Source: Serripes groenlandicus
Taxonomy: Eukaryota; Mollusca; Bivalvia; Cardiida; Cardiidae
Reading direction: 5' to 3'
Length of the DNA: 64,000 nt
Assembly (NCBI GenBank): GCA_031761405.1
Contig: JASEVX010000003.1
Coordinates: 16,161,139-16,225,138 of the forward strand
Both the position numbers and the translations under genes were made by a program. The notes under the pieces are model-generated. The model made no database searches. It was not told where the DNA came from and was given only the letters and a program-made list of their open reading frames with translations. Shown here piece by piece: positions 1 to 10,656 of this stretch (position 1 is its first letter; the number at the start of each line of letters is the position of its first letter).

Positions 1-287
1 AAAAAACCCAGGTTTCATATTTGATGTTTGATCCAATATCATGTTAATATCAGTCGATACAAGTTGACTTGTGTAAAATTTAGGTTTAGGTTGATTTTCC
101 TGGAGCATCACTCATTTTCACTATGACATCACAAAAATATATAAATTTAATATATATCTTTACATCTTCTACAAATATATGACTTATATCTTATCTTTAC
201 AAATAAAAATATATTTCATGTACAAACACATACTCTGAACATGTATTTATATTATACATAAGAAAAAATATATTGCAATTCGCTTTC
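1..287. other. A+T-rich sequence, nothing recognised
   Basis: Low-complexity A+T-rich sequence with short TATA/AAATAT runs. I see no open frame, splice pattern or repeat terminus. Confidence 0.5.
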
Positions 288-522
288 TTAACCCTTTCCA
301 ATACAGTATATAGGTGCTTTCTGATTACTCTGCAACTGACGATTTTTGAAAACATTGTGACAAAAGAAGAAATTGCTTAAAACGAGCAATTTCTCCTTTT
401 TGTTACAACATTTTAAACTCTATCAACTAATGATACTTTCATTTATAAAGAATTTCCATAATTTTGCCTACATGTTTTCAAAGTTGTCTGCTAAAGATTT
501 GCTGCATGTGGGAAAAGGTTAA
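288..522. mobile_element. piggyBac-like MITE
   Basis: Begins TTAACCCTTTCC and ends GGAAAAGGTTAA, so both ends carry TTAA followed by an inverted CCCTTTCC. Inside are the family marks: a CTGCAnCAGAC-like block near each end and a central palindrome in which 'gaaattgct' and 'agcaatttc' face each other. TTAA flanks plus CCC-starting inverted repeats are the hallmark of piggyBac-type transposons. This copy is non-autonomous. Confidence 0.75.
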
Positions 523-593
523 TAAAAACCAAAAAAACCAACACAACACTTTTTAAGAGTATTATAAGAAGAGGTCATGTGACCCTGTATTCC

Positions 594-817
594 TTAACTG
601 TTTCCAACATACAACAATTTTGCAGCAGACGACTTTGAAAACATTTGGCAAAAATGTGAAATATCTCCATAAATGAGAGTTTAATCATTAAATAGAGTTG
701 AAAACATTAGGGCAAAAGTGGAAATTTCTCATCATAAGCAAATTTCTCCTTTTGCCACATTTTCAAGTCGTCTGCTGCAAATGCGTCGGAATGTGTCTGC
801 AAGTGGGAAGGGGTTGA
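594..817. mobile_element. piggyBac-like MITE (diverged)
   Basis: Second copy of the family, from TTAACtgTTTCC to GGGAAGGGGTTGA. The right TTAA is mutated to TTGA. It holds the gcagcagacgactttgaaaac arm and the opposite arm 'aagtcgtctgctgcaa'. Confidence 0.65.
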
Positions 818-959
818 CCGATTACTAATTACTGATGCTGGGTACCACATGTTTTGCAGGAAAAAGGTTTCCCTCCCATTTTAACCCCTTTCTGTTTGCC
901 AGATGGAAGTCACATTTTCAACAAATCAATATGTCTTGAAAGAAAAATTCATAGAAGGT
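818..959. other. Unassigned spacer ending in a pearl-core-like stretch
   Basis: Positions 880-959 read 'ccatttt...ttcaacaaatcaatatgtcttgaaag', resembling the 'ttttcgaccaatcaacatggcttgaagg' part of the pearl-like core repeat. The adjoining satellite may therefore have grown out of such an element. Confidence 0.35.
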
Positions 960-2040
960 CATTTCTACCATATCATCTAATCAATAGGAGACTTTTTGTA
1001 TAGGGTCACCTAGGGTACATTTCTACCATATCATCTAATCAATAGGAAACTTTTTGTATAGGGTCACCTAGGGTACATTGCTACCATATCATCTAATCAA
1101 TAGGAGACTTTTTGTATAGGGTCACCTAGGGTACATTTCTACCATATCATCTAATCAATAGGAGACTTTTTGTATAGGGTCACCTAGGGTACATTGCTAC
1201 CATATCATCTAATCAATAGGAGACTTTTTGTATAGGGTCACCTAGGGTACATTTCTACCATATCATCTAATCAATAGGAGACTTTTTGTATAGGGTCACC
1301 TAGGGTACATTTCTACCATATCATCTAATCAATAGGAGACTTTTTGTATAGGGTCACCTAGGGTACATTGCTACCATATCATCTAATCAATAGGAGACGT
1401 TTTGTATAGAGTCACCTAGGGTACATTTCTACCATATCATCTTATCAATTGGAGACGTTTTGTATAGGGTCACCTAGGTTACATTTCTACCATATGATCT
1501 AATCAATAGGAGACTTTTTGTATAGGGTCACCTAGGGTACATTTCTACCATATCATCTAATCAATAGGAGACTTTTTGTATAGGGTCACCTAGGGTTCAT
1601 TTCTACAATATCATCTAATCAATAGGAGACTTTTTGTATAGGGTCACCTAGGGTACATTTCTACCATATCATCTAATCAATAGGAGACTTTTTGTATAGA
1701 GTCACCTAGGTTACATTTCTACCATATGATCTAATCAATAGGAGACTTTTTGTATAGAGTCACCTAGGGTACATTTCTACCATATGATCTAATCAATAGG
1801 AGACTTTTTGTATAGGGTCACCTAGGTTACATTTCTACCATATGATCTAATCAATAGGAGACTTTTTGTATAGAGTCACCTAGGGTACATTTCTACCATA
1901 TCATCTTATCAATTGGAGACGTTTTGTATAGGGTCACCTAGGTTACATTTCTACCATATGATCTAATCAATAGGAGACTTTTTGTATAGGGTCACCTAGG
2001 GTACATTTCTACCATATCATCTTATCAATTGGAGACTTTT
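960..2040. repeat. 58-bp tandem satellite, about 18 copies
   Basis: A unit of the form 'atttctaccatatcat...ggagactttttgtatagggtcacctagggtac' repeats every 58 bases (unit starts 1023, 1081, 1139 and onward). Units differ by a few substitutions (caccta/caccctag, catcta/gatcta, ggagac/ggaaac). Blocks of units share the same variants, showing higher-order local duplication. The array has no coding sense. Confidence 0.95.
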
Positions 2041-3821
2041 TATAAAGTTTTAAAGTTTATTAGCAAGCAAAAGACAGAACTGTCCATCATGCAAATACAA
2101 ACTAAACAAGTAACATATATACATCAGTATGTTAAAAATATAAATCTGTCCGGTTCCTTAGTCAGACTGCTATGTGTTAGATATGGAGAAAAACGATTAA
2201 GAATGATTTCATTTTCGTGCATTTAGTGTCTCCATTATGCATAGAGATGAGAGTTCTGAATATATATCATTATGTTTGAAATGCACTATTCCGTTTTCTA
2301 ATTCATTTTAAAGGTGTATATCTATGCATTCATTACTATATTTATATTGTTGTATATACATATCTACAATTATCATTTTATTTTTGTGCGTGGGGTGTGC
2401 GTGCGTGTACGTGCATGTGTTTGAACTTTCGCGCGTTTGCGTTGGTGAGTGTACGTGCATGCGTCTGTTTGTGTAAATGAAATACTCAACAATTAACATT
2501 ATAAAAGTGCAAAATATTCATCACTGTACATGCACAAATATATACAATTCACATAAATATCAACGTACATGTAATTCACATTTAAAGAGAGGAGAAAACA
2601 GAACATAACTATCAGCAATATATTGTATTTAAGATATAGAATTTAAGATTAACTTTAATAATATCATGTGTAAAGAGTATTTATTCTTTTGTGGAAGCTC
2701 TTTTGGATGAATATGCCTAATTTATTAATTGTTTTAGGGTTTGTTGTTTTTAATAATTCTATAAATTTGGGGATATTAGGCATTGACCAGTAATACTTAC
2801 CGGTACTTATATATGATATTCGAAATTCTTGATATAAAGGACATTCAATTACGAAATGAAATTCATCTTCTAAAGTATGACAAAGCTTACATACTCTCTC
2901 TGTTCTTGGAGTTTTTACTGGTTTTGTCCATCTTCCTGATTCAATTTCAAGTTTATGGCTAGAAACTCTAAGTTTGGTTAGTGAAATTCTATATTTTTTT
3001 ATTGATATTTTGTTAAGATATTCCTGAAATTCAAAAGATTTAAAGAGATTGTATGTAGTTGCTCTTGACATATTACTTAGGTCATTTTCCCAATTTTGAA
3101 TAAATATGTCTTGAATCCTTTGTCTGAAAATATTCATCAACATGTGTTCATTTTCTACACCCTGGTTTAACCATACATAACCAAAGCCCATAGTGTTCAA
3201 GAGATTTTTAATTTTAGATGTCCAATTTGTAGTTTCATCATTTGTGTTTATATCGTTTAACATTTGTTTATACACTAATTTTATATACTTACGATCATCT
3301 GTTCTTGTTATTTTAATCCAATACTTTATGATACATGGTAAACGCTGTAATTTAAGAGGTAGTCTTCCAAGTTCGCCATAAATAAAATTGTTTGGTGTTT
3401 GTATTTTAACGTTTAGTATTTGTTTGCAAAATCTAGTGTGTATTCTTTCGAGTCGTTCACACTCAACGAAACCCCAAACCGGAGCCCCGTAATTAAGAAT
3501 GGGAAAAATTAACTAATTTCTAAATACCATTACTTTCGTTTTGCCTACATTAATTGTTAATTTCCATTTTTTACAATAGTCTAGCATTATATCAAGTCCT
3601 TTTTGTAAACCAGCATTAGTTTCTGAAAACAAAACAATATCGTCTGCGTATAACAGTAAAAGTAATTGTAACATTTCTAGATTGACACCTTGAAAATTAT
3701 TTACAGACAGGTATTCCTCCAAATCGTTTACGTACATATTAAGCAAACATAAATGGTGACATACAATCGCCTTGCGGCCCCTAAGAAACAACTGAAGCTG
3801 TCGCTTAGTTTATTGTCAAAT
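2041..3821 (-). mobile_element. LINE insertion, 5-prime truncated, splitting the 58-bp satellite
   Basis: The satellite breaks off at about 2040 inside 'ggagactttttat' and resumes at about 3822 as 'tatagagtcacctagggttcatttctac'. The ~1.8 kb between is a non-LTR retrotransposon read leftward: a reverse-transcriptase piece (3791-3513), then the C-terminal part (3500-2664), then an A+T/GT-rich 3-prime tail toward 2041. No clear target duplication was found. Confidence 0.7.
2664..3791 (-). pseudogene. LINE ORF2 remnant: reverse transcriptase core and C-terminal region
   Basis: Read on the minus strand, 3791-3513 contains the catalytic YADD box followed by IVLFSETNAGLQ and a 'W.L.IN..KTKVM.F' block, the end of a non-LTR reverse transcriptase. 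The lead-in before YADD is frameshifted: the expected QGD-type turn lies in another frame. After a deletion at about 3513-3500, the C-terminal part continues through a 'NYGAPVWG'-type motif (about 3490) to the 203-codon stretch 3275-2664. That stretch ends with CKLC...H...C (residues about 130-150), the zinc-knuckle-like motif common at LINE C-termini. The endonuclease and most of the RT are missing. I cannot assign a clade confidently. The 34.5-35.9 kb fragment resembles it. Confidence 0.8.
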
Positions 3822-3866
3822 TTATATAGAGTCACCTAGGGTTCATTTCTACAATATCATCTAATC
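3822..3866. repeat. Orphan piece of the 58-bp satellite
   Basis: 'tatagagtcacctagggttcatttctacaatatcatctaatca' matches the array at 960-2040, including the rare variant 'gggttcatttctacaat' seen at about 1594-1609. It marks the far side of the LINE insertion. Confidence 0.85.
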
Positions 3867-4312
3867 ATGTCAAAGTTGCTTCATTTTGCCCTTTTTTTCA
3901 TGGCACTGTAAGCAACAGACAATAGCTCACATTGAGCACTTTGTGATCTTATGAACTTAAAATGATTGTAATTTTGAGCAATTTTAAATATGATTTCATA
4001 AATATAATTAAATCCTTTCCGTGACCACAATGCACGACTTTTGAACAGTGTAGGAAATGAGAAATAAAACAGTTCAAGCATGGGTCAGTCTGTGGCTACC
4101 ATTATTATTTAGCATCCCCTAGTCGCAGGGGCAGAGATAATGTGTAAAACTACAAAAGTTTAATGTTTTGCATTAACTTATATGGCAGGGGAAATAACCC
4201 ATCCAAGGTTTACCTAATGCATTCCTCCAGTTATTTGTAATTGTAAACTGTTAGAAATTGTTAGTGATAAAAGGAGAAATGGCTCACAATGTTTTTAGCC
4301 TTTTTTCAGTAA
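3867..4312. other. No gene recognised
   Basis: Unique-looking A+T-rich sequence. A 66-codon minus-strand open stretch here (4081-3881) has no recognisable motif. Confidence 0.4.
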
Positions 4313-4391
4313 TTAACCCTTTCCCTCATATAGATGCTTTCTGATGCCTCTACAGCAGATGGTTTGTTTTTTGTTTTTGTGAAAGGGTTAA
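4313..4391. mobile_element. Internally deleted piggyBac-like MITE (79 bp)
   Basis: Runs TTAACCCTTTCCCTCATATAGATGC ... GTGAAAGGGTTAA with both TTAA ends, but the central palindrome is gone and replaced by a T/G-rich stretch. Confidence 0.75.
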
Positions 4392-4451
4392 GATAAAACA
4401 AGAAAAACATGATGGTCTTGCATTACTGTGAGCAATTATCGTATTTGAGTA

Positions 4452-4690
4452 AGATTGATTGATTGATGCTTAAGCCGTTTTCAAATTTTTTTCAGTCATA
4501 CCACGGCAGCCAGTTCACCTACCTACTCATGTGTTTGCTAGCTTTCTCACACCAGTACTCAGCACAACATACTTTCCAAGCAACTGGCTGTTTTTCAACA
4601 AAAATGATGCTTGTCACAGTGAATTTAGTTAAACGTCGGAAAGAATGGATATTTGAGCAAGATGAATATCTGAAGCTTCTATTTTAAGCT
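4452..4690 (-). mobile_element. SINE fragment (gattgattgattg family)
   Basis: Starts 'gattgattgattgatgctta' and shares 'cacggcagccagttcacctac..actcatgtgtttgct' and 'catactttccaagcaactggctg' with the complete SINE at 26605-26899. The tRNA-like head is absent here. Confidence 0.7.
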
Positions 4691-5286
4691 CTAGCATATA
4701 TAATGTCTTGCAAAAAAAGAGAATATTTCAGGAAAGGAAGAAATTATCTTAAAACAAAATCTTAAATCTCAAATATTTAATACATCCATATTTAAAAGGA
4801 ATTTTTGATCTTCAGTATGTGCTATTCAAGAAATAATTGAGCACTAAAAGTGAAGTGTATGCTGATAAATTAACTGTTTCAAACTATAAATTTATCAACT
4901 GATAATTGTCTCCCTTTACCCTGGTTTGAACCAATCTATATATAACATAAGTATGGCAAAGCAAGAAATAAACAAAACAATTGTTTGTTTAGATGCAAAA
5001 TTGATATATATATAAAAAAAAAATCAACTATCTATTCTATTTCTATTTCAAGTGAGCAAAGGTGATATGACGGTGCTCTGTGAAAACCAGTGTAGATCCA
5101 AATCAACCCGTGCAATTAAATCAGCTTGATCAGGATCTGTATTGTTTGCCAACATGTCAAAGAGGGGACCAAGAAAATTCTGTAAGAATTATCCATTTAA
5201 ATCCCTTAGCATATTTGCGCAGGCAGATTATTACCTACACATATAATCATACGCACACAGTTGGTTTATTTGCACTGCTTATTTAC
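4691..5286. other. Unassigned; holds a diverged interspersed repeat
   Basis: 5080-5205 ('ccagtgtagatccaaatcaacc...') matches 8230-8345 ('ccagtatagatccagactagcc...'), so both are copies of one short repeat. The rest is A+T-rich. Confidence 0.45.
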
Positions 5287-5676
5287 TTAACCCTTTTCTG
5301 ACACCTCTGCAGCAGATAACTTTTGAAATCATTGTGACAAAAGGAGAAATTGCTGATCATGAGCAATTTCCCCATTAGCCACAATGATGTCAACTCTATT
5401 CAATAAACATCCTATAATTCTTATAGATTTACTACATTTTGCAGTTGATCATTTCAAATTCGTCTGCTGCAGATTTATTGTTATTGACACCTGCTGTTGC
5501 AGACAAATTTTGAAAGCATTGCAATAAAAGGTGAAATTACTCAAAACAAGCAATTTTTACCTTTTATTGTAATATTTTCAACTCTTTATCAATATAATTC
5601 TTTCAGTTTTCTAGATTGGGGAAACTGTTCGTCTGACGATTGTAAAGCTGACGACCTGTGAAGTAATTGGTTAAGT
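5287..5676. mobile_element. Composite of two piggyBac-like MITE copies
   Basis: TTAACCC at 5287 opens a copy whose distal arm (tcgtctgctgcagattt at about 5460) is followed directly by a second set of arms (ctgctgttgcagac at about 5490, then the central palindrome), ending near 5676 in 'aattggttaag'. Confidence 0.6.
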
Positions 5677-5749
5677 TTGGATTACATTTCTGAAAAATAC
5701 AAAACAATAGAACTTCAAAAGCTTTTATTTGAAGCATATATGCAAAATG

Positions 5750-6105
5750 AGTCCATGTTTATCAACAACGGATGGGAAAAAATTGAACAATCTTGGTAGA
5801 GGGTCACCTATGGAGGAACATTTGTGCAAATTAATTTTTAAATCAGGTCAGTACTTTGCGACTTTTCCCTTTCTGATGTCGATTACCAAATAGGTAATTA
5901 GATTCTATAGGAATTAAATTTTTTGACCAACTTTGAAATAGGTCCACAAGGAACATTCCTGTGAATTTTTTTGAAATTGGTCCATTGGTTTAGAAGGAGA
6001 ATTACTTTGTAGGAAAATGTAAACAGAGAGACAGACGACAGACACTGGAAAGAGATTGATCACAATAGCCCAACTCACACTTCATGCTCAGGTGAGCTAA
6101 ACAAA
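5750..6105. mobile_element. 3-prime fragment of a pearl-like element
   Basis: Contains a partial core unit ('cttggtagagggtcacctatggaggaacatttgtgcaaa') and the family 3-prime end 'gacagacgacagac ... gatcacaatagccc..., tgctcaggtgagctaaac'. Confidence 0.75.
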
Positions 6106-6358
6106 TTACGCACTATGAATACATGTATATATACCTAAAATAATGCTTAACACATAATAATAAAACTAGCATACATTAATAACTATAACTATATAAAATC
6201 AAAAAAGCCGTAAATAAATATCACTGACTTTTTAGGAAGTGTTCACAAAATGAAAGCAACAGTGTTCCCACTAACTATATACCTTGTTTTTTTGTACCTC
6301 CCATGTACATGTAGCACTAAATAAATGTCTTAAAACACACAGATGTGTTCAATGTTTA
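6106..6358. other. No feature recognised
   Basis: A+T-rich spacer without open frames or repeat ends I can identify. Confidence 0.4.
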
Positions 6359-6586
6359 TCATCCCTTTCCCACATAAAGATGTATATTAATACCTCTGCA
6401 GCAGACAGCTTTTGAAAACATTGTTGAAAAAGGTGAAATTGCTTATAATGAGCAATTTCACCTTTTGTCAAATATTTTCAACTGAATTTTAAAAATATAC
6501 TTTCATTAACAGAGCTTTTTCAGATTTTTATCAAAATGATTTCAAAGTTGTCTGCTGCATATTTGTTGTATGTTGGAAAGGGTTAA
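6359..6586. mobile_element. piggyBac-like MITE
   Basis: Right end GGAAAGGGTTAA intact, left TTAA eroded to 'tcat'. Central palindrome 'gaaattgcttataatgagcaatttc' is perfect for nine bases each side. Confidence 0.75.
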
Positions 6587-6806
6587 TTATCTGGTACGAT
6601 TACCGTAGGCGCTTTCTTCTTATGCACCTAAAGACAGCTAACACTCCAAAAGACTGTCTGTATTAATATGACAATGCCATCCATCCATTAACATGTATTG
6701 AAACCACAAGTTTGGGGTACCTCATAGTGTGATATTGTGATTAGTTTGTATTGTTTATCATATGTATATCTTTTTTAAGTTTGCATTGTCATCGATGGAT
6801 AACATA

Positions 6807-7138
6807 TTAACCCTTTCCCTCATATAGACGCTTTCTGACGCCTCTGCAGCAGACGGCGTTTTGAAAACATAGTGACAAAAGAAGAAATGAAATTTCTCCA
6901 TAAGTCATAACATTTTTTAATGTACTTAACCTTTTCCGTAATACTGCTGTACATGTATCAATGTTGACCTTTTTACCCTTTCCCACATACAGACATTTTA
7001 TGACACTTCTGCAGAAGAAACCTTTTAGAAACATTGTGGTAAAAGAAGGCTATCATTTATACAAGCTTTCAATATTTTTGCCTTTATGTTTTTAGTCATC
7101 TGTTGCAGAGTTGCTGTATGTGGGAAAACATTTTAATA
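6807..7138. mobile_element. Two overlapping or truncated piggyBac-like MITE copies
   Basis: First copy starts TTAACCCTTTCCCTCATATAGACGC at 6807 and stops near 6925. A second begins 'accctttcccacatacagac' near 6975 and ends 'gtatgtgggaaaacattttaat' near 7138. Confidence 0.7.
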
Positions 7139-7140
7139 AC

Positions 7141-7228
7141 AAGCTCAAATGTTGACGACGCACGACGGACGACGGACAAAATGTGATCACAATAGCTCAC
7201 CTTGCACTTCGTGCATAGGTGAGCTAAA
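7141..7228. mobile_element. Terminal fragment of a pearl-like element
   Basis: Only the conserved 3-prime end is present: 'gttgacgacgcacgacggacgacggacaaa...gatcacaatagctcacc...gcataggtgagctaaaa'. Confidence 0.8.
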
Positions 7229-7903
7229 AAACTTAAACAAATTGTAATGCAGTAGTTGTTATTATAGAATAAATGAAAATAATTAAACAAATATATATAG
7301 AAATTATACAAAAGATTGACTATGTGACAGAAATCAGTAGATAAATCATTTGTGACATTTTAACAGCAATTAGCTTCTTTTCTTTCAGGAAGCCCTAACA
7401 TAAATCTTTTAAACCTAAACATATACAACAAATCGGTAACATGTCTCTCTACGAGTTTTCTATATTGTATGGCAAGTCAATATTTAATGGTATAAAAATC
7501 TGTAAGAAAAATAATCACTGGGCATGAATGCTAACAATTGTAAATGTTACTGTTGCATTATGAATACATAACAAGATCAGTTTGCATAGAAATATATATA
7601 CTTATCAGGCAGGTAGTCATAATATTTTAATTTACACAGATAGAACACATCATCAAAGACACAAATAGGTTTTTATATATATATATTTCATGACAAGGAA
7701 TAATAGCAAATGTGATTAAGAAATATATTTTATAAAAATACAATAAATCCTAGCGAAACATAATTAATCTCATAAATATACTATTCCAATAACTCGCAAG
7801 CTGGCAACCAAACCCTGAACACTTTAGAAAAATAAAAGCAACAAATAAACTTATTATAAATTGGTGAATTGGTGGGTAAATCACTCTTGTCCTTTGTCAA
7901 TAA
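7229..7903. other. A+T-rich spacer, no gene
   Basis: Short direct AT runs (for example tatatatatat at 7675). No coding or repeat structure seen. Confidence 0.45.
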
Positions 7904-8137
7904 GCCCTTTCACTCATACAACATATAGTCACTTTCTGACGCCTCTGCAGCAGACCGCTTTTTGAAAACATAGTGACAAAAGAAGAAATTGCTCAAAACG
8001 AGCAATTTCTCCTTTTGCCACAATGATTTTCCAATTTTAGTCATAGGTTATCCATTCAATTATAAACATTTTCTATTTTTTGACAAAATATGTTAAAAGT
8101 CGTCTGCTGCAGAATTGTCGTATGAGGGAAAGGGTTG
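7904..8137. mobile_element. piggyBac-like MITE
   Basis: Near-consensus interior with central palindrome 'gaaattgctcaaaacgagcaatttc'. Ends read agCCCTTTCactc and GAGGGAAAGGGTTga, so both TTAA sites are mutated. Confidence 0.75.
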
Positions 8138-8345
8138 ACAATTTCCCTCATACAAAAGATCTATAGCACTGACGACTTTTAGAACATTTTGACAATTTTT
8201 TTAAAAACAAATTTATGAAAGTTAACTTACAGTATTTGTGACCAGTATAGATCCAGACTAGCCTGGGTAACTCTGCAGTCTGATCCGGTTCTACAGTGTT
8301 CACCAATAATAAGGTGTAAACGGTTGTCTGGCAATTATTATCCAT
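8138..8345. repeat. MITE half-copy followed by a short dispersed repeat
   Basis: 8138-8200 looks like one arm of the MITE family. 8230-8345 matches 5080-5205 ('agatccagactagcc...ctgatccggttctacagtgttcacc'). Confidence 0.5.
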
Positions 8346-8355
8346 TTAAATGAGG

Positions 8356-8584
8356 TTAACCCTTTCAAACCTGTAGACGCATTTTGACGCATCTGCAGCA
8401 GACGACTATTGAAAAAATCGTGACAAAAGAAGAAATTGCTCAAAACAAGCAATTTTTTCTTTTGCCACATTGATTTCAACTTTTTTTAGTAATTATACAT
8501 ACAATTTTAGAGATTTTCCATATATTTGAGTAGACATTTTCAAAGTCGTCTTCTGCAGGTTTGCTGTAGGTGGGAAAGAGTTAA
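8356..8584. mobile_element. piggyBac-like MITE
   Basis: TTAACCCTTTCaaacc at 8356 to GGGAAAGAGTTAA at 8584, with TTAA at both ends. Confidence 0.75.
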
Positions 8585-8779
8585 TAGTTACACTGGACTA
8601 TTGAAAACATCGCGACAAAAGAAGAAATTGCTCAAAACAAGCAATTTCTTCTTTTGCCACAATGTTTTCAACTTTTTTCAGTAATTATACATACAATTTT
8701 AGAGATTTTCCATATATTTGAGTAGACATTTTCAAAGTCGTCTTCTGCAGGTTTGCTGTAGGTGGGAAAGGGTTAATAG
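8585..8779. repeat. Local duplication of the preceding MITE
   Basis: 8600-8785 repeats about 8408-8596 almost base for base, including the rare interior 'gtaattatacatacaattttagagattttccatatatttgag' and the flank 'ttaatagttacactg'. It arose by tandem duplication, not by separate insertion. Confidence 0.8.
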
Positions 8780-8928
8780 TTACACTGAGGCTGGTTTTCT
8801 GGAGCGCCTCTCAGTTATATATACTGACCAAAACAAAGTTGCAAGAGGATAAATGGCTCATTTTAAAGCATTGTTCCTTTTGATTCAATGTTTTGAAGCG
8901 TCAAAATGCTGCTGTGTATGGGAAATGA

Positions 8929-9156
8929 TTAACACTTTCCCTCATCGACAATTCTGCAGCAGACAATTTTGAACATATTTTGTCAAAGAATGGAAAATCT
9001 CTATAATTGAATGGATAACCTATAACTAAAAGTGGAAACAATTGTGGCAAAAGAAGAAATTGCTCAACATGAGCAGTTTCTTCTTTTGTCACCATGTTCT
9101 CGAAAAGCCGTCTGCTGCAGAGGCTTCAGAAAGCATCTATATTAGGGAAAAAGTTA
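8929..9156. mobile_element. piggyBac-like MITE, opposite orientation
   Basis: Starts TTAACaCTTTCCCTCAT-cgacaattctgcagcagac (the arm that is distal in most neighbours) and ends 'gcttcagaaagcatctatattagggaaaaagttaa'. Confidence 0.75.
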
Positions 9157-9286
9157 AATCTTATAGTACACTTAATCTTATGATGATGAAATAATTTTGA
9201 GGAAACAGAGCAAACAGAAATAGACCTTTGAGCAATATTTTAGCCTTTCCTTCCTCAATGTTTACAAAGTGTTCTGTAGTAAAGTC

Positions 9287-9418
9287 TTAACCCTTTCCCT
9301 CATATAGACGCTTTCTGACGCCTCTGCAGCAGACGGGGTTTTGAAAACAAAGTGACTAAAGAAGAAATTGCTCAAAACAAGCAATTTCTCCTTTTGCCAC
9401 CATGTTTTCTACTTTTAG
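9287..9418. mobile_element. piggyBac-like MITE, right-truncated
   Basis: Intact left end TTAACCCTTTCCCTCATATAGACGC, through the central palindrome to 'ccatgttttctacttttagg', then unrelated sequence. Confidence 0.7.
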
Positions 9419-9600
9419 GTTTGAGACCTCTATTTTCAGAAAACAAGATCACCTAATTATTTCACTAAACAATGGCAAAGATAAATATTTCTTACAGTGA
9501 ACATTTTATTAAAACGTATTTTGATATATTTGAATACAATACTGATTCACAATTGTACCTAAAAGCTATAAAAGTAAACGTTTTAACCATTGTCCTTTAA

Positions 9601-9824
9601 TTAAACCCTTTCCCACATATAGACACTTTTTGACGCATCTATGGCAGTCATCTTTCGAAAACATTATGACAAAAGAAGAAATTGCTTTTGGTGAGAATTT
9701 ATCACCATTTGTCAAAAGGTTTTCAACTTTATCATTATTTATATCTTCATTCATAGAGATTTTTCTTACTTTTACCAATATGTTTCTAAAGACGGCTGCA
9801 GACTTATTGTATGTGGGGAAAGAT
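9601..9824. mobile_element. piggyBac-like MITE
   Basis: TTAAaCCCTTTCCCACATATAGACAC to 'cggctgcagacttattgtatgtggggaaaga'. The right TTAA is lost. Confidence 0.65.
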
Positions 9825-10146
9825 CACAGCTTATTTTACGAAATTACAAAATTGATTCACCGCAATATTTGGAGGCCATGTTTATATAGGGGTCTTACAA
9901 TGCTGAATTTTAAACATGAATGTCAAAGTAGGCACTTAGGAAAGAGAAAAATATAGGTCATATATACTTTATTAAGAGTTGTCTGCTTTTAAAATAAGCA
10001 AAGAGAAAAGTTCAAGTCTGAAAGATTTAAAGAGTACCAATCAAAATTACATTTGGATGAGAAAGATGACATTAATCATTACGTTAAATTCATTTTTTTC
10101 CTGACAATTTATCATAGGAAAATAAAATAAAACATTTTTACATGCA
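9825..10146. other. 3-prime flank of the TLCD gene
   Basis: A+T-rich. AATAAA-like signals on the minus strand would appear as TTTATT on the plus strand; 'ctttatta' at 9967-9974 contains TTTATT and is a candidate poly(A) signal. No other feature. Confidence 0.35.
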
Positions 10147-10219
10147 TTTTGCCACACTGTTTTCTAAAGGCATCTACTGCAGATGCGCCAAAATGCATCT
10201 GAAATTGTGAAAGGGTTAA
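10147..10219. mobile_element. piggyBac-like MITE remnant at the stop codon of the TLCD gene
   Basis: Only the right arm survives: 'ttgccacactgttttctaaaggcatctactgcag...gaaattgtgaaagggttaa'. Its terminal TTAA (10216-10219) overlaps the TAA stop codon of the minus-strand TLCD reading frame. Confidence 0.7.
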
Positions 10220-10656
10220 TGTATATGGTTTGAAGAATTTACTTCCCTGTTCTCTGTATGCCCATTTTCATGGGATTTCACTTTAGACTTTGAGGTATTT
10301 GTCTTAAAGTTCCTCAAGAAATCGCTCTTAAGCAGTCGCCAAAATAATATAAGGTTAATCAAGTACATGGCAATCATCACAACTATAAGGTAAAACTTAA
10401 ACATGAAGGCAATTCGTTTCCGTTCTAAGTACCCACTTATACAAATACAGAAAATAACAGCTAGTCGGAAGACTACAAATGTAACGAGATTCAAAGCAGC
10501 AACTAAGCGATACAGCCAATGATTGAATGGCCATTTGTGAAGCTGCATAAGTTTCCTGCCATGTAAAAAGATGCTGTTGACCTCTATTAAAAGGGCCAGC
10601 ATATTGTAGCCCACATTAATTCTGTAGTGTAAACAGTACAACAGGGAACAGATGAC
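10216..10656 (-). CDS. TLCD1/TLCD2: TLCD gene, exon 4 (C-terminal helices and tail)
   Basis: Begins after 'acatttcag' at 10656 and runs 146 codons to TAA at 10218-10216. Contains LLIEVNSIFLHGRKL, a 'LNLVTFVVFRLAVIF' helix and a last helix 'YLINLILFWRLL', followed by a ~35-residue hydrophilic tail. Confidence 0.9.
   Translation of the reverse strand, partial: VICSLLYCLHYRINVGYNMLALLIEVNSIFLHGRKLMQLHKWPFNHWLYRLVAALNLVTFVVFRLAVIFCICISGYLERKRIAFMFKFYLIVVMIAMYLINLILFWRLLKSDFLRNFKTNTSKSKVKSHENGHTENREVNSSNHIH

Noticed and set aside
960..2040. Regular short repeats that could be mistaken for a CRISPR array
   Set aside because: Units are contiguous 58-mers with no unique spacers, in a eukaryotic setting.
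2029..2226. 65-codon frame at the edge of the 58-bp satellite
   Set aside because: It starts inside a satellite unit and runs into the LINE tail; chance frame.
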